A DNA stretch of 15,599 nt from contig JAKSMA010000026.1 of assembly GCA_024400895.1 (NCBI GenBank), forward strand, positions 1 to 15,599, read 5' to 3'. The position numbers and the translations under genes were made by a program. Positions 1 to 6,977 of the stretch are shown here, one piece after another. The notes below the pieces were generated by a model. That model worked only from the letters and a program-made list of their open reading frames with translations. It was not told where the DNA came from and did not search any database. Origin of the DNA: Muribaculaceae bacterium. GTDB taxonomy: Bacteria; Bacteroidota; Bacteroidia; Bacteroidales; Muribaculaceae. The number at the start of each line of letters is the position of its first letter. Position 1 is the first letter of the stretch.

Positions 1-12
1 GAGGATAAAGCA

Positions 13-393
13 ATGAAGAAGCTTAGGATTGTTACGCTTGCAATCGCGGGTGCAATTGCGGCTTTTGGTGATGTTGAGAGCTCGAATATTGTCGGCTATC
101 AGAATCAGGGATTCGCCCAGAGCGGTTATTCGATTGCCGCCAATACTTTCCAGGCCATTGGTACTGCTCGTGAGTCGATGAAGCTCGGTGACATCAAGGT
201 CAACGAGGATTTCGTCAACTCCAAGATCGTCTTCATGACGACGGGTGGCGCGAACGCCAAGACAACCTTCGGTGGCAAGACGGTCAACCAGGAGTATGTG
301 TATTGGTGGGCAGAAGACGAGCCGGAAGATGGCGAGGGCTGGTACCTATCGAAGGATGTCGATGCGGAAGAGAAAGGCAAGGTCATTTCGTGA
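13..393 (+). CDS. N-terminal fragment of a secreted 'NIVGYQ'-type protein, foreign to the rest of the contig
   Basis: I do not know the function. The product starts with a signal peptide: Lys-Lys-Leu-Arg, then a hydrophobic stretch to about residue 18. After it comes DVESSNIVGYQNQG, a mature N-terminus I associate from memory with exported proteins of gut Verrucomicrobiota/Lentisphaerota. The rest is rich in Gly, Asn and aromatic residues (EYVYWWAED, GWYLSKDVD), as expected for an extracellular beta-rich protein. GAGG at 1-4 lies eight bases before the ATG, a clear Shine-Dalgarno site, which Bacteroidota genes usually lack. The last six or so codons (after DVDAEE) lie beyond a sequence join and belong to the antisense of the neighbouring gene, so the true protein is longer and its 3' part is missing. 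The assignment to a phylum is inference. Confidence 0.6.
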   Translation: MKKLRIVTLAIAGAIAAFGDVESSNIVGYQNQGFAQSGYSIAANTFQAIGTARESMKLGDIKVNEDFVNSKIVFMTTGGANAKTTFGGKTVNQEYVYWWAEDEPEDGEGWYLSKDVDAEEKGKVIS

Positions 394-1880
394 ATATTGG
401 CGGGATTCACACCCAGGAACTTGCAGCTGGTCATACATTCGCACGACAGAATCAAGCCCTTGGCATAGCGAATTTCAGGACTGTCGGCATCGCCAGGCTT
501 CTTTGAACGCAACGCGTCTTCTATTTTCTTTGCCACCTCATCGCGGCGAGGCGATGCATAATCGAAGTGGTCGGACAATCGATTCGACAGCATCAGTGTG
601 CGTTCCAAATCTTCATCGTTCACCATCACATCGCCGTTGGTCTGGAATGCCACATGCACATCGTGGCCCTGCTGAACAAGCCTACGCAGTGTGCCGCCCA
701 TCGACACCACTACATCATCGGGATGCGGGCTGAAGCACACCACGCGTTTAGGATATGGGGTGGCACGCTCTGGACGCGATGCGTCGTCGGCGTTTGGCTT
801 ACCGCCGGGCCAACCTGTGATGGTGTGCTGAAGCACATTGAAAATGCGGATATTCACATCATAGCCCGAGCCAAACACGGTGCCGAGTTCGCTCAAGCCA
901 TTGTCGTTATAGTCTTTATTTGTAAGTTTCAAGATGGGCTTGCCAGTCTGCTGACTGAGCCATACGATGGCGCGACGCACGAGTTCATCGGTCCATTCGC
1001 AAGATGTCACCTTCCAAGGGAAACTGATGCGAGTAAGCAGCGATGCGGCATCAAGGTCGACGAGCAGTTTCACATCGTGATGCATCTGCAGGAACGACGC
1101 AGGAGTGTTGTCGCCGATGCGCCCTTCAATGGTGTTGTAAACCGATTCTGCGCTTGCTTCGCCCCACGCCACGCAAATGATTTTGCGCGCAGAGAGCAAG
1201 TTCGACAGGCCGAGCGTCACGGCTGTGTCGGGAGCCACCTCGCATTGGTAGCTGTCGGCAATGCGCTGACGGCTATCGTTGCTCAAAAGCACCAAGCGGC
1301 AAGAAGAAGTGGACTGCGAGCCTGGGTCGTTGAAAGCCAAACCGCCATTTTTGGTCAGCTGGCACACGAGCACGTCGATACCGCCAAACGAATCTATCAG
1401 CGTTTCGTATTGCTTGCAGTGCTTATGCACATTTTCTTTGGTGGCACCTTCGTCGAAGGTGTATACGTTTGATGGGTCGATATCAATCTTGTTGAACAGG
1501 CGTTCCTTCAAACGGCGGAAATTGTTCTGTGTATCGGCACTCTGCTGTCCCAGCCCCAGTTCGCTGATATTGAACGCCACCACTTTCGCAAAACTCACCT
1601 TGTCGGCGAAATAGAGGCGAACCAGCTCGTCGTACACATCAAGTGCGCCCTTGCCGGCACCGAAGCCAATCACACAGCGACCACGCTCAGCCACACATTG
1701 TTCTATGGCTTTTGCGATGTCGTGAGCAGCATCGACAGCACCGTCTCTTGATGTCTCCACAATCTTTGTGTACACCTTTTCGCAGCGTGTGAGCGACGCC
1801 AATTCCACTTCACTTTCTGGGCAATAGTATCGCTTCGACAATTGGCCAAACTTAAGTTTTGAGTTGATATCCGATCTCAT
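126..1880 (-). CDS. NagB-like / PIG-L (LmbE) deacetylase two-domain protein, 3' end missing
   Basis: Residues about 30-285 resemble glucosamine-6-phosphate deaminase (NagB/SIS-like fold). Residues about 290-375 form a connecting region ending ITGWPGGKPNADD. From 378 a PIG-L/LmbE zinc deacetylase domain begins with FSPHPDDVVVSMGGTL, where His386 and Asp389 are the expected metal ligands and Asp388 the catalytic base. Bacteroides has full-length relatives of about 660 residues annotated as glucosamine-6-phosphate deaminase. Here genuine sequence ends at Phe503 (base 372). Residues 504-584 are translated from the foreign segment, so the C-terminal part of the deacetylase, including its third metal-binding His, is lost. 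In the NagB part the usual catalytic residues are replaced (Ser106, Asn178, Gly180, Asp185). A role in amino-sugar metabolism is inferred. The gene stands alone with its own promoter. Confidence 0.8.
   Translation of the reverse strand: MRSDINSKLKFGQLSKRYYCPESEVELASLTRCEKVYTKIVETSRDGAVDAAHDIAKAIEQCVAERGRCVIGFGAGKGALDVYDELVRLYFADKVSFAKVVAFNISELGLGQQSADTQNNFRRLKERLFNKIDIDPSNVYTFDEGATKENVHKHCKQYETLIDSFGGIDVLVCQLTKNGGLAFNDPGSQSTSSCRLVLLSNDSRQRIADSYQCEVAPDTAVTLGLSNLLSARKIICVAWGEASAESVYNTIEGRIGDNTPASFLQMHHDVKLLVDLDAASLLTRISFPWKVTSCEWTDELVRRAIVWLSQQTGKPILKLTNKDYNDNGLSELGTVFGSGYDVNIRIFNVLQHTITGWPGGKPNADDASRPERATPYPKRVVCFSPHPDDVVVSMGGTLRRLVQQGHDVHVAFQTNGDVMVNDEDLERTLMLSNRLSDHFDYASPRRDEVAKKIEDALRSKKPGDADSPEIRYAKGLILSCECMTSCKFLGVNPANIHEMTLPFSSASTSFDRYQPSPSSGSSSAHQYTYSWLTVLPPKVVLAFAPPVVMKTILELTKSSLTLMSPSFIDSRAVPMAWKVLAAIE
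365..382. other. Probable chimeric junction between two genomes
   Basis: Two reading frames lose family resemblance at the same place from opposite sides. On the minus strand the PIG-L protein reads HEMTLPF up to base 372 and then turns into low-complexity Ser-rich sequence (SSASTSFDRY). On the plus strand the secreted protein reads well to DVDAEE and then stops within seven codons. The foreign piece is only about 370 bases long and sits at the very end of the contig, which is the size of one read or insert. An assembly or library chimera is therefore more likely than a real insertion, but the sequence alone cannot exclude a rearrangement. Confidence 0.7.
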
Positions 1881-1952
1881 AATGTCTTATTTGTAGATTC
1901 TTTGCCGCCCCCAAATCATGAACGGCAATAGCTTATTTACGTATGAACTTCG

Positions 1953-1984
1953 CAAAGATAAGTAATTTCATTGATTTTGCGAAA
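1953..1984 (-). promoter_or_regulatory. Bacteroidota-type promoter of the NagB-like/PIG-L gene
   Basis: On the minus strand TATCTTTG (plus-strand 1953-1960) matches the -7 consensus TAnnTTTG exactly. TTTC at plus-strand 1981-1984 lies 20 bases upstream and matches the -33 TTTG in three of four bases. The start codon is about 70 bases downstream. Confidence 0.55.
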
Positions 1985-2008
1985 TTTGCACAAAAATATT
2001 ATCCCTAA

Positions 2009-2049
2009 TTCCACATTTCATAAGCCGTTCTGTCATTTGAGATGTGGAA
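2009..2049. repeat. Imperfect inverted repeat between waaA and the NagB-like gene
   Basis: TTCCACATTTCA (2009-2020) pairs with TGAGATGTGGAA (2038-2049): 12 pairs with one G-T wobble around a 17-base loop. It lies just beyond the 3' end of waaA and could stabilise or end that transcript, although no run of T follows on the minus strand. A second perfect palindrome, TACATATATGTA, follows at 2054-2065. Confidence 0.5.
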
Positions 2050-2075
2050 CTTATACATATATGTAGAGATTATCT

Positions 2076-3314
2076 TTAGCGCTTTTTGGGGAAGAGCTCG
2101 CGGTAGATGCGGGCTGTGGCACCGATGTGGGTGGAGATGTAGTTGCCAGCAATGTTGCCGCTGTTTTCGAGCGCGCTCTTGTTGCCCAGCATCTTGTTCA
2201 TCAAGTCGACAAATTCCTGCTGGTCGTGCACACAATGGCCACCACCGATGGCAATCAAGTCGTGCGCCTCAGCAAATTTGCCGAATTTTGGACCAAATAC
2301 CACCGGAATGCCATACACCGCAGCTTCGTTGATATTGTGAATGCCTGCGCCGAAGCCACCGCCCACATAAGCCATCTGGCCATAGCGGTAGAGCGACGAA
2401 AGAATGCCAAAGCAGTCGATAATCAAGCAGTCGAGTTTTCCGGCATTTTCCACGCTGGTCTCGCTGTAGAGCCCCACCCTGCGGTGGGTTTTGCTCATGA
2501 TTGCACTCAGGCGCGCAGTGTCAAATTCGTGTGGAGCCACAATCAACTTCATGTTAGGGTGCTCGTTGAAATAAGGCATCACGATTTCTTCATCGGGCTG
2601 CCAAGAGCTGCCCATCACCAAGGTGAATTCGCTACCTGCGGCAAACGACGCGATGATTGGGAAATCTTTAGCAGCCGCACGCACATCTGCCACGCGGTCG
2701 AAACGGGTGTCGCCAGCCACTTCCACATTTTCTATGTTGATGGATTTGAGCAATTGGCGCGACTCCTCGTTCTGCACGAAAATGCGGGTGAAGCATTTGA
2801 GTATATTGCGGAACTGGCCGCCCCAGGGACGGAAGAAAATCTGCGACTCGCGGAAAATGGCAGAGATGATGTATGTGGGTATGCTGCGGCGCTTGAGTTC
2901 ACTCAGATAGTTGCCCCAGAATTCATATTTCACGAATATTGCCATCGAGGGATTCACCAAATCAATGAATTTCTTCACATCCGAAAGCACATCGAAAGGC
3001 AAATAGCACACGGCATCCACCATATCGTAGCCCTTGCGCACCTCATAGCCGCTGGGCGAAAAGAAACTGAGCACGATGTGTGCATCCGGATTCTCCTTTT
3101 TGATGCGTTCAATCAATGGGCGTCCCTGCTCGAATTCGCCGAGCGACGAAGCATGAATCCAGATATGCTTATTCTCCGGATTGAGTTTTTCGCGAAGCAA
3201 ATTGAAGGTACGCTTTTGTCCATTAATCATCAGGCGAGCCTTCTTGTTGCGAAGTGCTGCCAATCGAACGGCCAATCGATATGCCTTGATGCCTATATGA
3301 TAACTTGGTCTCAT
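2076..3314 (-). CDS. waaA: 3-deoxy-D-manno-octulosonic acid (Kdo) transferase
   Basis: Transfers Kdo from CMP-Kdo to the lipid A precursor on the cytoplasmic face of the inner membrane, the first step of lipopolysaccharide core assembly. The 412 residues show the GT30 family pattern. The catalytic glutamate is Glu60 in HASSLGEFEQG. The donor-binding C-terminal lobe carries VAGDTRFDR (199-207), MGSSWQPDEE (234-243), APHEF (260-264), YVGGGFGAGIHNINEA (316-331) and PVVFGPKF (337-344). The N-terminus is short, with only weak hydrophobicity (YRLAVRLAAL) to hold it at the membrane. The ATG at 3312-3314 is the only sensible start. The gene begins 11 bases after the end of the beta-barrel gene and is the last gene of the gltX operon. 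Confidence 0.95.
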   Translation of the reverse strand: MRPSYHIGIKAYRLAVRLAALRNKKARLMINGQKRTFNLLREKLNPENKHIWIHASSLGEFEQGRPLIERIKKENPDAHIVLSFFSPSGYEVRKGYDMVDAVCYLPFDVLSDVKKFIDLVNPSMAIFVKYEFWGNYLSELKRRSIPTYIISAIFRESQIFFRPWGGQFRNILKCFTRIFVQNEESRQLLKSINIENVEVAGDTRFDRVADVRAAAKDFPIIASFAAGSEFTLVMGSSWQPDEEIVMPYFNEHPNMKLIVAPHEFDTARLSAIMSKTHRRVGLYSETSVENAGKLDCLIIDCFGILSSLYRYGQMAYVGGGFGAGIHNINEAAVYGIPVVFGPKFGKFAEAHDLIAIGGGHCVHDQQEFVDLMNKMLGNKSALENSGNIAGNYISTHIGATARIYRELFPKKR

Positions 3315-3325
3315 TATCTCATTCT

Positions 3326-4423
3326 CTAAAAATTACTTTGAAGCAATCGCCCGCCATGCAAATATTTCTTGTTGCGGCGATGTTTCCAAAGGTTTTGGTC
3401 AATATAAAATCTGCAGGTGATTTGCTGCCAGAATCCTGTAATCTTGTCGGTTGCGTGAAAAATGAGCGACGCATTGAGGTCCACAAAGCGGTTCTGCACA
3501 ATGTGTGCACGCAAATCGGTGCGGCTATAAAACTTTGAGCAATAATAGGTGTCGCCCAAATTGAGTTCACTGCCGTACTTGTCCCACAGCGGGAAAAGAT
3601 TGCTTCCTGCATACACATTCTGCTCAGCCTCAATCCATTTCCATCGGCCTTGCAGATTGCCGATGAAACCACAAGGCGTGTGCCATCCGTCGTCGGTGGT
3701 GCGGTCACGCTCCAGATTGATGATAGCGCCAGCCTTCACTTTCAGCGCCGCCTTTGGTGCAATCTTCCAGTCGAAGCCCACCATCGGATTCACGGTCACA
3801 TCATCGTTCACGCCTTCGCCTTCCGGCCCGATTTTGGTTTTTGCCAAGTGATTGTATTGCAGATGACCACCCAACCACACATTCCCCATGTAGGCCTTGC
3901 CGCTAATGAGGGCATTGAAAGCCTCGCGGCGAGTGTCGGTCTGCTGTTGACGCCAATCGACGAAAATTTGCGCATAGCCACGGCCCGGATGCTTCTGGTA
4001 TTGCACCATCACACCGCGGATGTTGGGTTGGCGATAGGCCAGCGAGTCGCTCCACAAATAGCGGGGAGCATGCTCCAGCATTTCGGTGCGCGGAATCATA
4101 CCCGCACTCATTTTCCACCCTTTGTGGCGATACTGATAATAGAGCGTGGGCGTAACCTTTGCTCCTTCGGCATCGTCGTTGAGCGGTTGCATCCAACTCA
4201 CACCGCCTTTCAGTGTGTGACCGCTTTGCTGATTGCCCAACTGAATCCCGATTTCGGGAGCCAGACGAGTAAAGAGGAATGTCTGGTCGCGGCGGAGCCA
4301 GTCGCCGCCCTCACGGTTGGCAAACTCCGAGTCGAAATCCACGCTCCACACCACTTCCTGGCTGTGGCTCACAGCCACACCCGAAAGAAGAAGAAGCACC
4401 ACGGCCAGCCACTTTTTCACCAT
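3326..4423 (-). CDS. Predicted outer-membrane beta-barrel protein of unknown function
   Basis: A Sec signal peptide is clear: MVKKWL, a leucine-rich core, and a cleavage site near SHSQ-EVVW (residues 19-26). The remaining ~340 residues show alternating polar and hydrophobic/aromatic strands typical of a transmembrane barrel, for example LYYQYRHKGWKMSAGMIP, VWLGGHLQYNHL, VNPMVGFDWKIAP and LKVKAGAIINLE, and the protein ends in Phe (LLQSNF), as many outer-membrane proteins do. I recognise no catalytic motif and cannot name a family. The gene lies 14 bases after gltX and 11 bases before waaA, so the three are probably co-transcribed, which hints at an envelope role linked to lipopolysaccharide. 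The WHTPCGF and QITCRF segments hold the only two cysteines of the predicted mature part. Confidence 0.75.
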   Translation of the reverse strand: MVKKWLAVVLLLLSGVAVSHSQEVVWSVDFDSEFANREGGDWLRRDQTFLFTRLAPEIGIQLGNQQSGHTLKGGVSWMQPLNDDAEGAKVTPTLYYQYRHKGWKMSAGMIPRTEMLEHAPRYLWSDSLAYRQPNIRGVMVQYQKHPGRGYAQIFVDWRQQQTDTRREAFNALISGKAYMGNVWLGGHLQYNHLAKTKIGPEGEGVNDDVTVNPMVGFDWKIAPKAALKVKAGAIINLERDRTTDDGWHTPCGFIGNLQGRWKWIEAEQNVYAGSNLFPLWDKYGSELNLGDTYYCSKFYSRTDLRAHIVQNRFVDLNASLIFHATDKITGFWQQITCRFYIDQNLWKHRRNKKYLHGGRLLQSNF

Positions 4424-4437
4424 CAGTTCAGTATATT

Positions 4438-5973
4438 TTATTCTGTTGGGAGTTTGATTACTTCCACACCACGCTTGATGCGGGCAATGGTTTCTTCCTT
4501 ACCAAGCAGACGGGTGATTTCAAACATGTGAGGACCCTTGCATTCACCCACCACGGTGAGGCGGAAAGCATTCATCACATTGCCCATGTGATATTCGTTG
4601 CCCTTAATCCACGCCATCACGGTAGCCTCGGTGGCAGCAGCATCGGCAAAGTTGTCGACACCTTCGAGGAGCGCAATCAGTTCGCCCATCAGTTGAGGAG
4701 TTTCTTCTTTCCAACGCTTCTTCACATCCTTTGGAGCATATTCCACAGGAGCCTTGAAGAAGAATGCTGCATTAGTCCAGAGGTCTTTCACGAAATTGAT
4801 ACGATTTTTCACCGAGCCCACTGCTGCAGCAATATATTCGTCGGTGAATTGAGCCACATCCACATGCTCTGCCAAAATTGGTTTGAAGAGTTCGGCAAGG
4901 GCAGCATCTTCTGTAGCCATCAGATATTCGTGGTTGAACCATTTTGCCTTTTCGAAGTCGAACTTCGCACCGCTCTTAGAGCAGTGAGCGAACGAGAAGT
5001 CGCGAATCAGTTCGTCCATACTCATAATTTCGCGGTCGTCGCCAGGATTCCAACCGAGGAGCGAAAGGAAGTTGACCACAGCGTGTGGCAGATAGCCACT
5101 TTCGCGATAGCCCGAAGAAATTTCGCCACTCTTTGGGTCGTGCCATTCGAGAGGGAACACAGGGAAACCGAGGCGGTCGCCGTCGCGTTTGCTCAACTTG
5201 CCCTTTCCGTCGGGCTTGAGAAGCAGTGGAAGGTGAACAAATTCTGGTTGAGTGTCTGCCCAGCCGAATGCTTCGTAAAGAAGCACATGGAGAGGCGCAC
5301 TTGGCAGCCATTCCTCACCACGAATCACATGGCTCACTTCCATCAAGTGGTCGTCGACGATGTTTGCCAAGTGATAAGTTGGGAGATCATCGGCACGCTT
5401 GTAGAGCACCTTGTCGTCGAGAATTGAAGAATTGATGGTCACATCGCCACGAATAAGGTCGTGTACCACCACATTGCGTCCAGGCTCAATTTTGAAGCGC
5501 ACCACATAGTTGGTGCCAGCGTCGATGAGTGCCTGCACTTCTTCGGCAGGGAGAGCCAAAGAGTTGCGCATACTCATACGAGTGGAAGCGTCGTATTGGA
5601 AATTTTTGATTTCTTGGCGCTTTGCTTCCAGTTCTTCTGGAGTGTCGAAAGCGATGTAAGCCTTGCCGTCATCGAGCAGTTGTTTCACATATTTGCGATA
5701 GATATCGCGGCGTTCGCTTTGCTTGTATGGGCCATATTCGCCACCTTCAGCCACGCCTTCATCGATACCGATGCCGAGCCAGTGAAGGGCTTCGTTGATA
5801 TATGCTTCTGCCCCAGGCACGAAGCGATTTGAGTCAGTATCTTCGATTCGGAGAATCATAGTGCCGCCGTGCTGGCGAGCAAAGAGGTAGTTATACAGTG
5901 CTGTGCGCACACCGCCGATATGAAGCGGACCTGTTGGTGATGGCGCAAAGCGCACTCTAACCTTTCTTTCCAT
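4438..5973 (-). CDS. gltX: Glutamyl-tRNA synthetase
   Basis: Charges tRNA-Glu with glutamate in the cytoplasm. The 511 residues are the normal length for a class I GluRS. The Rossmann core opens with [20 protein letters not shown] (residues 6-25), where HIGG is the HIGH signature, followed by LRIEDTD (41-47). The second signature is KLSKRDGDR (259-267), the GluRS form of KMSKS. The sequence [21 protein letters not shown] in the core and the helical anticodon-binding C-terminus (ending VEVIKLPTE) are also typical. The ATG at 5971-5973 directly precedes the conserved N-terminus. It is the first gene of a tight operon with the barrel protein and waaA. Confidence 0.97.
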   Translation of the reverse strand: MERKVRVRFAPSPTGPLHIGGVRTALYNYLFARQHGGTMILRIEDTDSNRFVPGAEAYINEALHWLGIGIDEGVAEGGEYGPYKQSERRDIYRKYVKQLLDDGKAYIAFDTPEELEAKRQEIKNFQYDASTRMSMRNSLALPAEEVQALIDAGTNYVVRFKIEPGRNVVVHDLIRGDVTINSSILDDKVLYKRADDLPTYHLANIVDDHLMEVSHVIRGEEWLPSAPLHVLLYEAFGWADTQPEFVHLPLLLKPDGKGKLSKRDGDRLGFPVFPLEWHDPKSGEISSGYRESGYLPHAVVNFLSLLGWNPGDDREIMSMDELIRDFSFAHCSKSGAKFDFEKAKWFNHEYLMATEDAALAELFKPILAEHVDVAQFTDEYIAAAVGSVKNRINFVKDLWTNAAFFFKAPVEYAPKDVKKRWKEETPQLMGELIALLEGVDNFADAAATEATVMAWIKGNEYHMGNVMNAFRLTVVGECKGPHMFEITRLLGKEETIARIKRGVEVIKLPTE

Positions 5974-6018
5974 TGTAGTTATCGTATTTTCAGATTTGAG
6001 TTAAATTATATTTTCGTA

Positions 6019-6026
6019 CAAAATTA
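6019..6026 (-). promoter_or_regulatory. Probable -7 element of the gltX operon promoter
   Basis: On the minus strand this reads TAATTTTG, an exact match to TAnnTTTG, about 45 bases before the gltX ATG. No good TTTG is found 19-21 bases further upstream, so the -33 element is weak or absent. Confidence 0.4.
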
Positions 6027-6259
6027 CAAAATCTCAGCCAATATCACCTTATATAATGTGAAATTTACGCCATTCATGCGAGTTTTGCGGATTTTTTCCC
6101 CATTTTATACCCTAACCGTCCTCCTTTCGCAATATCATTGGCTACCGGCAAGAACTAATTGCCGAAGAAGTTGGTAACGCCGAAAAGGATTTTTGTGGAA
6201 AGGTGTGACGCTGGTGATGTTGAAGGGCGTGGATAAACATCATGAAAATTTAATTTATC

Positions 6260-6304
6260 AGAATCACTCGAAACACCCGAAACACTTGAAACACCTAAAA
6301 CACC
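6260..6304. repeat. Tandem array of a 9-base unit, YGAAACACY
   Basis: Four good units follow each other: CGAAACACC (6269), CGAAACACT (6278), TGAAACACC (6287) and TAAAACACC (6296), preceded by a worn copy AGAATCACT (6260). Further single copies lie at 6362-6370 (CGAAACACT) and 6385-6393 (TGAAACACC). The last pairs with an inverted copy to make the perfect palindrome TGTTTCAAGTGAAACA (6376-6391). Both strands stay open over the array because 9 is a multiple of 3, so the ORFs seen there are not evidence of coding. Confidence 0.75.
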
Positions 6305-6460
6305 TTCTTTTAGTTCGCTTTTGGACCAAAAACCACCGCTTTCTTGGTCCATATCGAAAACCGAAACACTTTTCATGTTTCAAGTGAAACACCCCGCATA
6401 AAAAATTCAATATGCCAAAGAACTCTACTGCGAAGATAGAAATGCAGCAAGGCGGCGACA

Positions 6461-6568
6461 ATGTCAAAAAGGGATATTGTTTTCAAAAAGTCAACGAGTC
6501 CACAGGGCAGCAAGTCAACGAGTGTTGGGGCAATTGACACCGATTATATCCGATTGGGCCCCGATTGA
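6461..6568 (+). CDS. Possible 35-residue ORF or gene remnant, unrecognised
   Basis: ATG at 6461 opens 35 codons to TGA at 6566-6568. The product is basic at its start (MSKRDIVFKKS) and contains a repeat KSTSPQGS-KSTSVGAI that follows the 24-base DNA repeat, then ends IDTDYIRLGPD. No promoter of the Bacteroidota type lies just upstream, and an overlapping frame from 6442 is also open. It could be the N-terminal stub of a lost gene. I would not rely on it. Confidence 0.2.
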   Translation: MSKRDIVFKKSTSPQGSKSTSVGAIDTDYIRLGPD

Positions 6569-6572
6569 CACC
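6488..6572. repeat. Cluster of short direct repeats
   Basis: AAGTCAACGAGT occurs twice, at 6488-6499 and 6512-6523, exactly 24 bases apart. ATTGACACC occurs at 6533-6541 and 6564-6572. CCGATT occurs three times, starting at 6540, 6550 and 6561, about one helical turn apart. The cluster lies about 125 bases before the promoter at 6697. Confidence 0.6.
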
Positions 6573-6696
6573 TATTTTTTTATTTCACACAAATTCAACT
6601 CGCTGCGCTCGATTTAACCCAGAAAGTGGCGGAATTGTGAAAACGAGTTCGTTTAAAGCAATAATTCTTGAATTTGTTTTAGGCGACCTGTTTTTT

Positions 6697-6728
6697 TTTG
6701 CTTTTTTTGCTGAAAGTGTATAGTTTTG
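6697..6728 (+). promoter_or_regulatory. Strong Bacteroidota-type promoter of the truncated amidohydrolase gene
   Basis: TTTG at 6697-6700 and TAGTTTTG at 6721-6728 match the -33 and -7 consensus fully, with the ideal 20-base spacer. The predicted transcript starts near 6735, about 20 bases before the ATG at 6756. The promoter is intact although the gene it serves is broken. Confidence 0.75.
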
Positions 6729-6755
6729 CACTCAACCTATAAAAGCAGAAAGACA

Positions 6756-6977
6756 ATGAAAAGGAGAGATTTCTTAAAGGTATCGCTGACCGCAGGAGTT
6801 GCAACAGCATTACCAATCAATGTATTTGGACATACAGATAATTCAGATAACGATGCCCACCAGAATGGCGACAAGCCAGACCTTTCGGGAGCTGCCGACA
6901 TCCTCATACTGGGTAATATCATCACGGTGGATGAGAACAAGCTCTTTGCCGATGCAATGACCATCATGCGGTTTTGA
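6756..6977 (+). pseudogene. Truncated Tat-exported amidohydrolase (first ~70 codons)
   Basis: The start MKRRDFLKVSLTAGVATALP is a twin-arginine (Tat) signal peptide (RRDFLK), so the parent protein was exported folded, probably with a bound metal. After a polar linker, AADILILGNIITVDENKLFADAMTI matches the opening beta-strands of the metal-dependent amidohydrolase superfamily (YtcJ/AepA-like, which reads similar to 'NGNIITVDE'). The frame then leaves the family and ends at TGA 6975-6977, just after a join at about 6966-6972. A full enzyme would have over 500 residues, so nothing catalytic remains. I chose the ATG at 6756 rather than one at 6726 because the Tat motif starts there and the predicted transcription start lies between the two. 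Confidence 0.75.

Larger units (their letters stand above)
5974..6755. other. Long intergenic region with short repeats and no convincing gene
   Basis: After the gltX promoter this ~780-base stretch has no convincing long coding region. It contains a 9-base repeat array (6260-6304, with scattered copies to 6393), a short hairpin with GGACCAA at 6323-6329 and TTGGTCC at 6344-6350, a palindrome at 6376-6391, a 24-base spaced direct repeat at 6488-6523, repeated ATTGACACC and CCGATT words to 6572, one tiny ORF, and a strong promoter at 6697-6728. The mix suggests a decayed accessory region rather than a conserved control region. Confidence 0.6.

Noticed and set aside
567..1472. A 301-codon ORF on the plus strand across the NagB-like gene
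   Set aside because: It is a shadow of the minus-strand gene, whose translation matches known families throughout. The plus-strand product is His- and Cys-rich with no recognisable domain.
2127..3329. A 400-codon plus-strand ORF opposite waaA
   Set aside because: Antisense of a clear Kdo transferase with all family motifs; the ORF product has no recognisable pattern.
6260..6304. Possible CRISPR array
   Set aside because: Units are 9 bases and contiguous, with no spacers and no cas genes nearby.
6155..6376. A 73-codon minus-strand ORF (and a 67-codon one in another frame) over the 9-base repeats
   Set aside because: Frames stay open because the repeat unit is a multiple of three; the product is low in complexity (GVSSVSGVSS) and has no promoter or homologue I can recognise.
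6396..6415. Similarity between GCATAAAAAATTCAA here and GCATAAAAATTCAA near 10968, as flanking copies of a mobile element
   Set aside because: Short and AT-rich with an indel, nothing else at the two sites looks like an element end, and essential genes lie between them.
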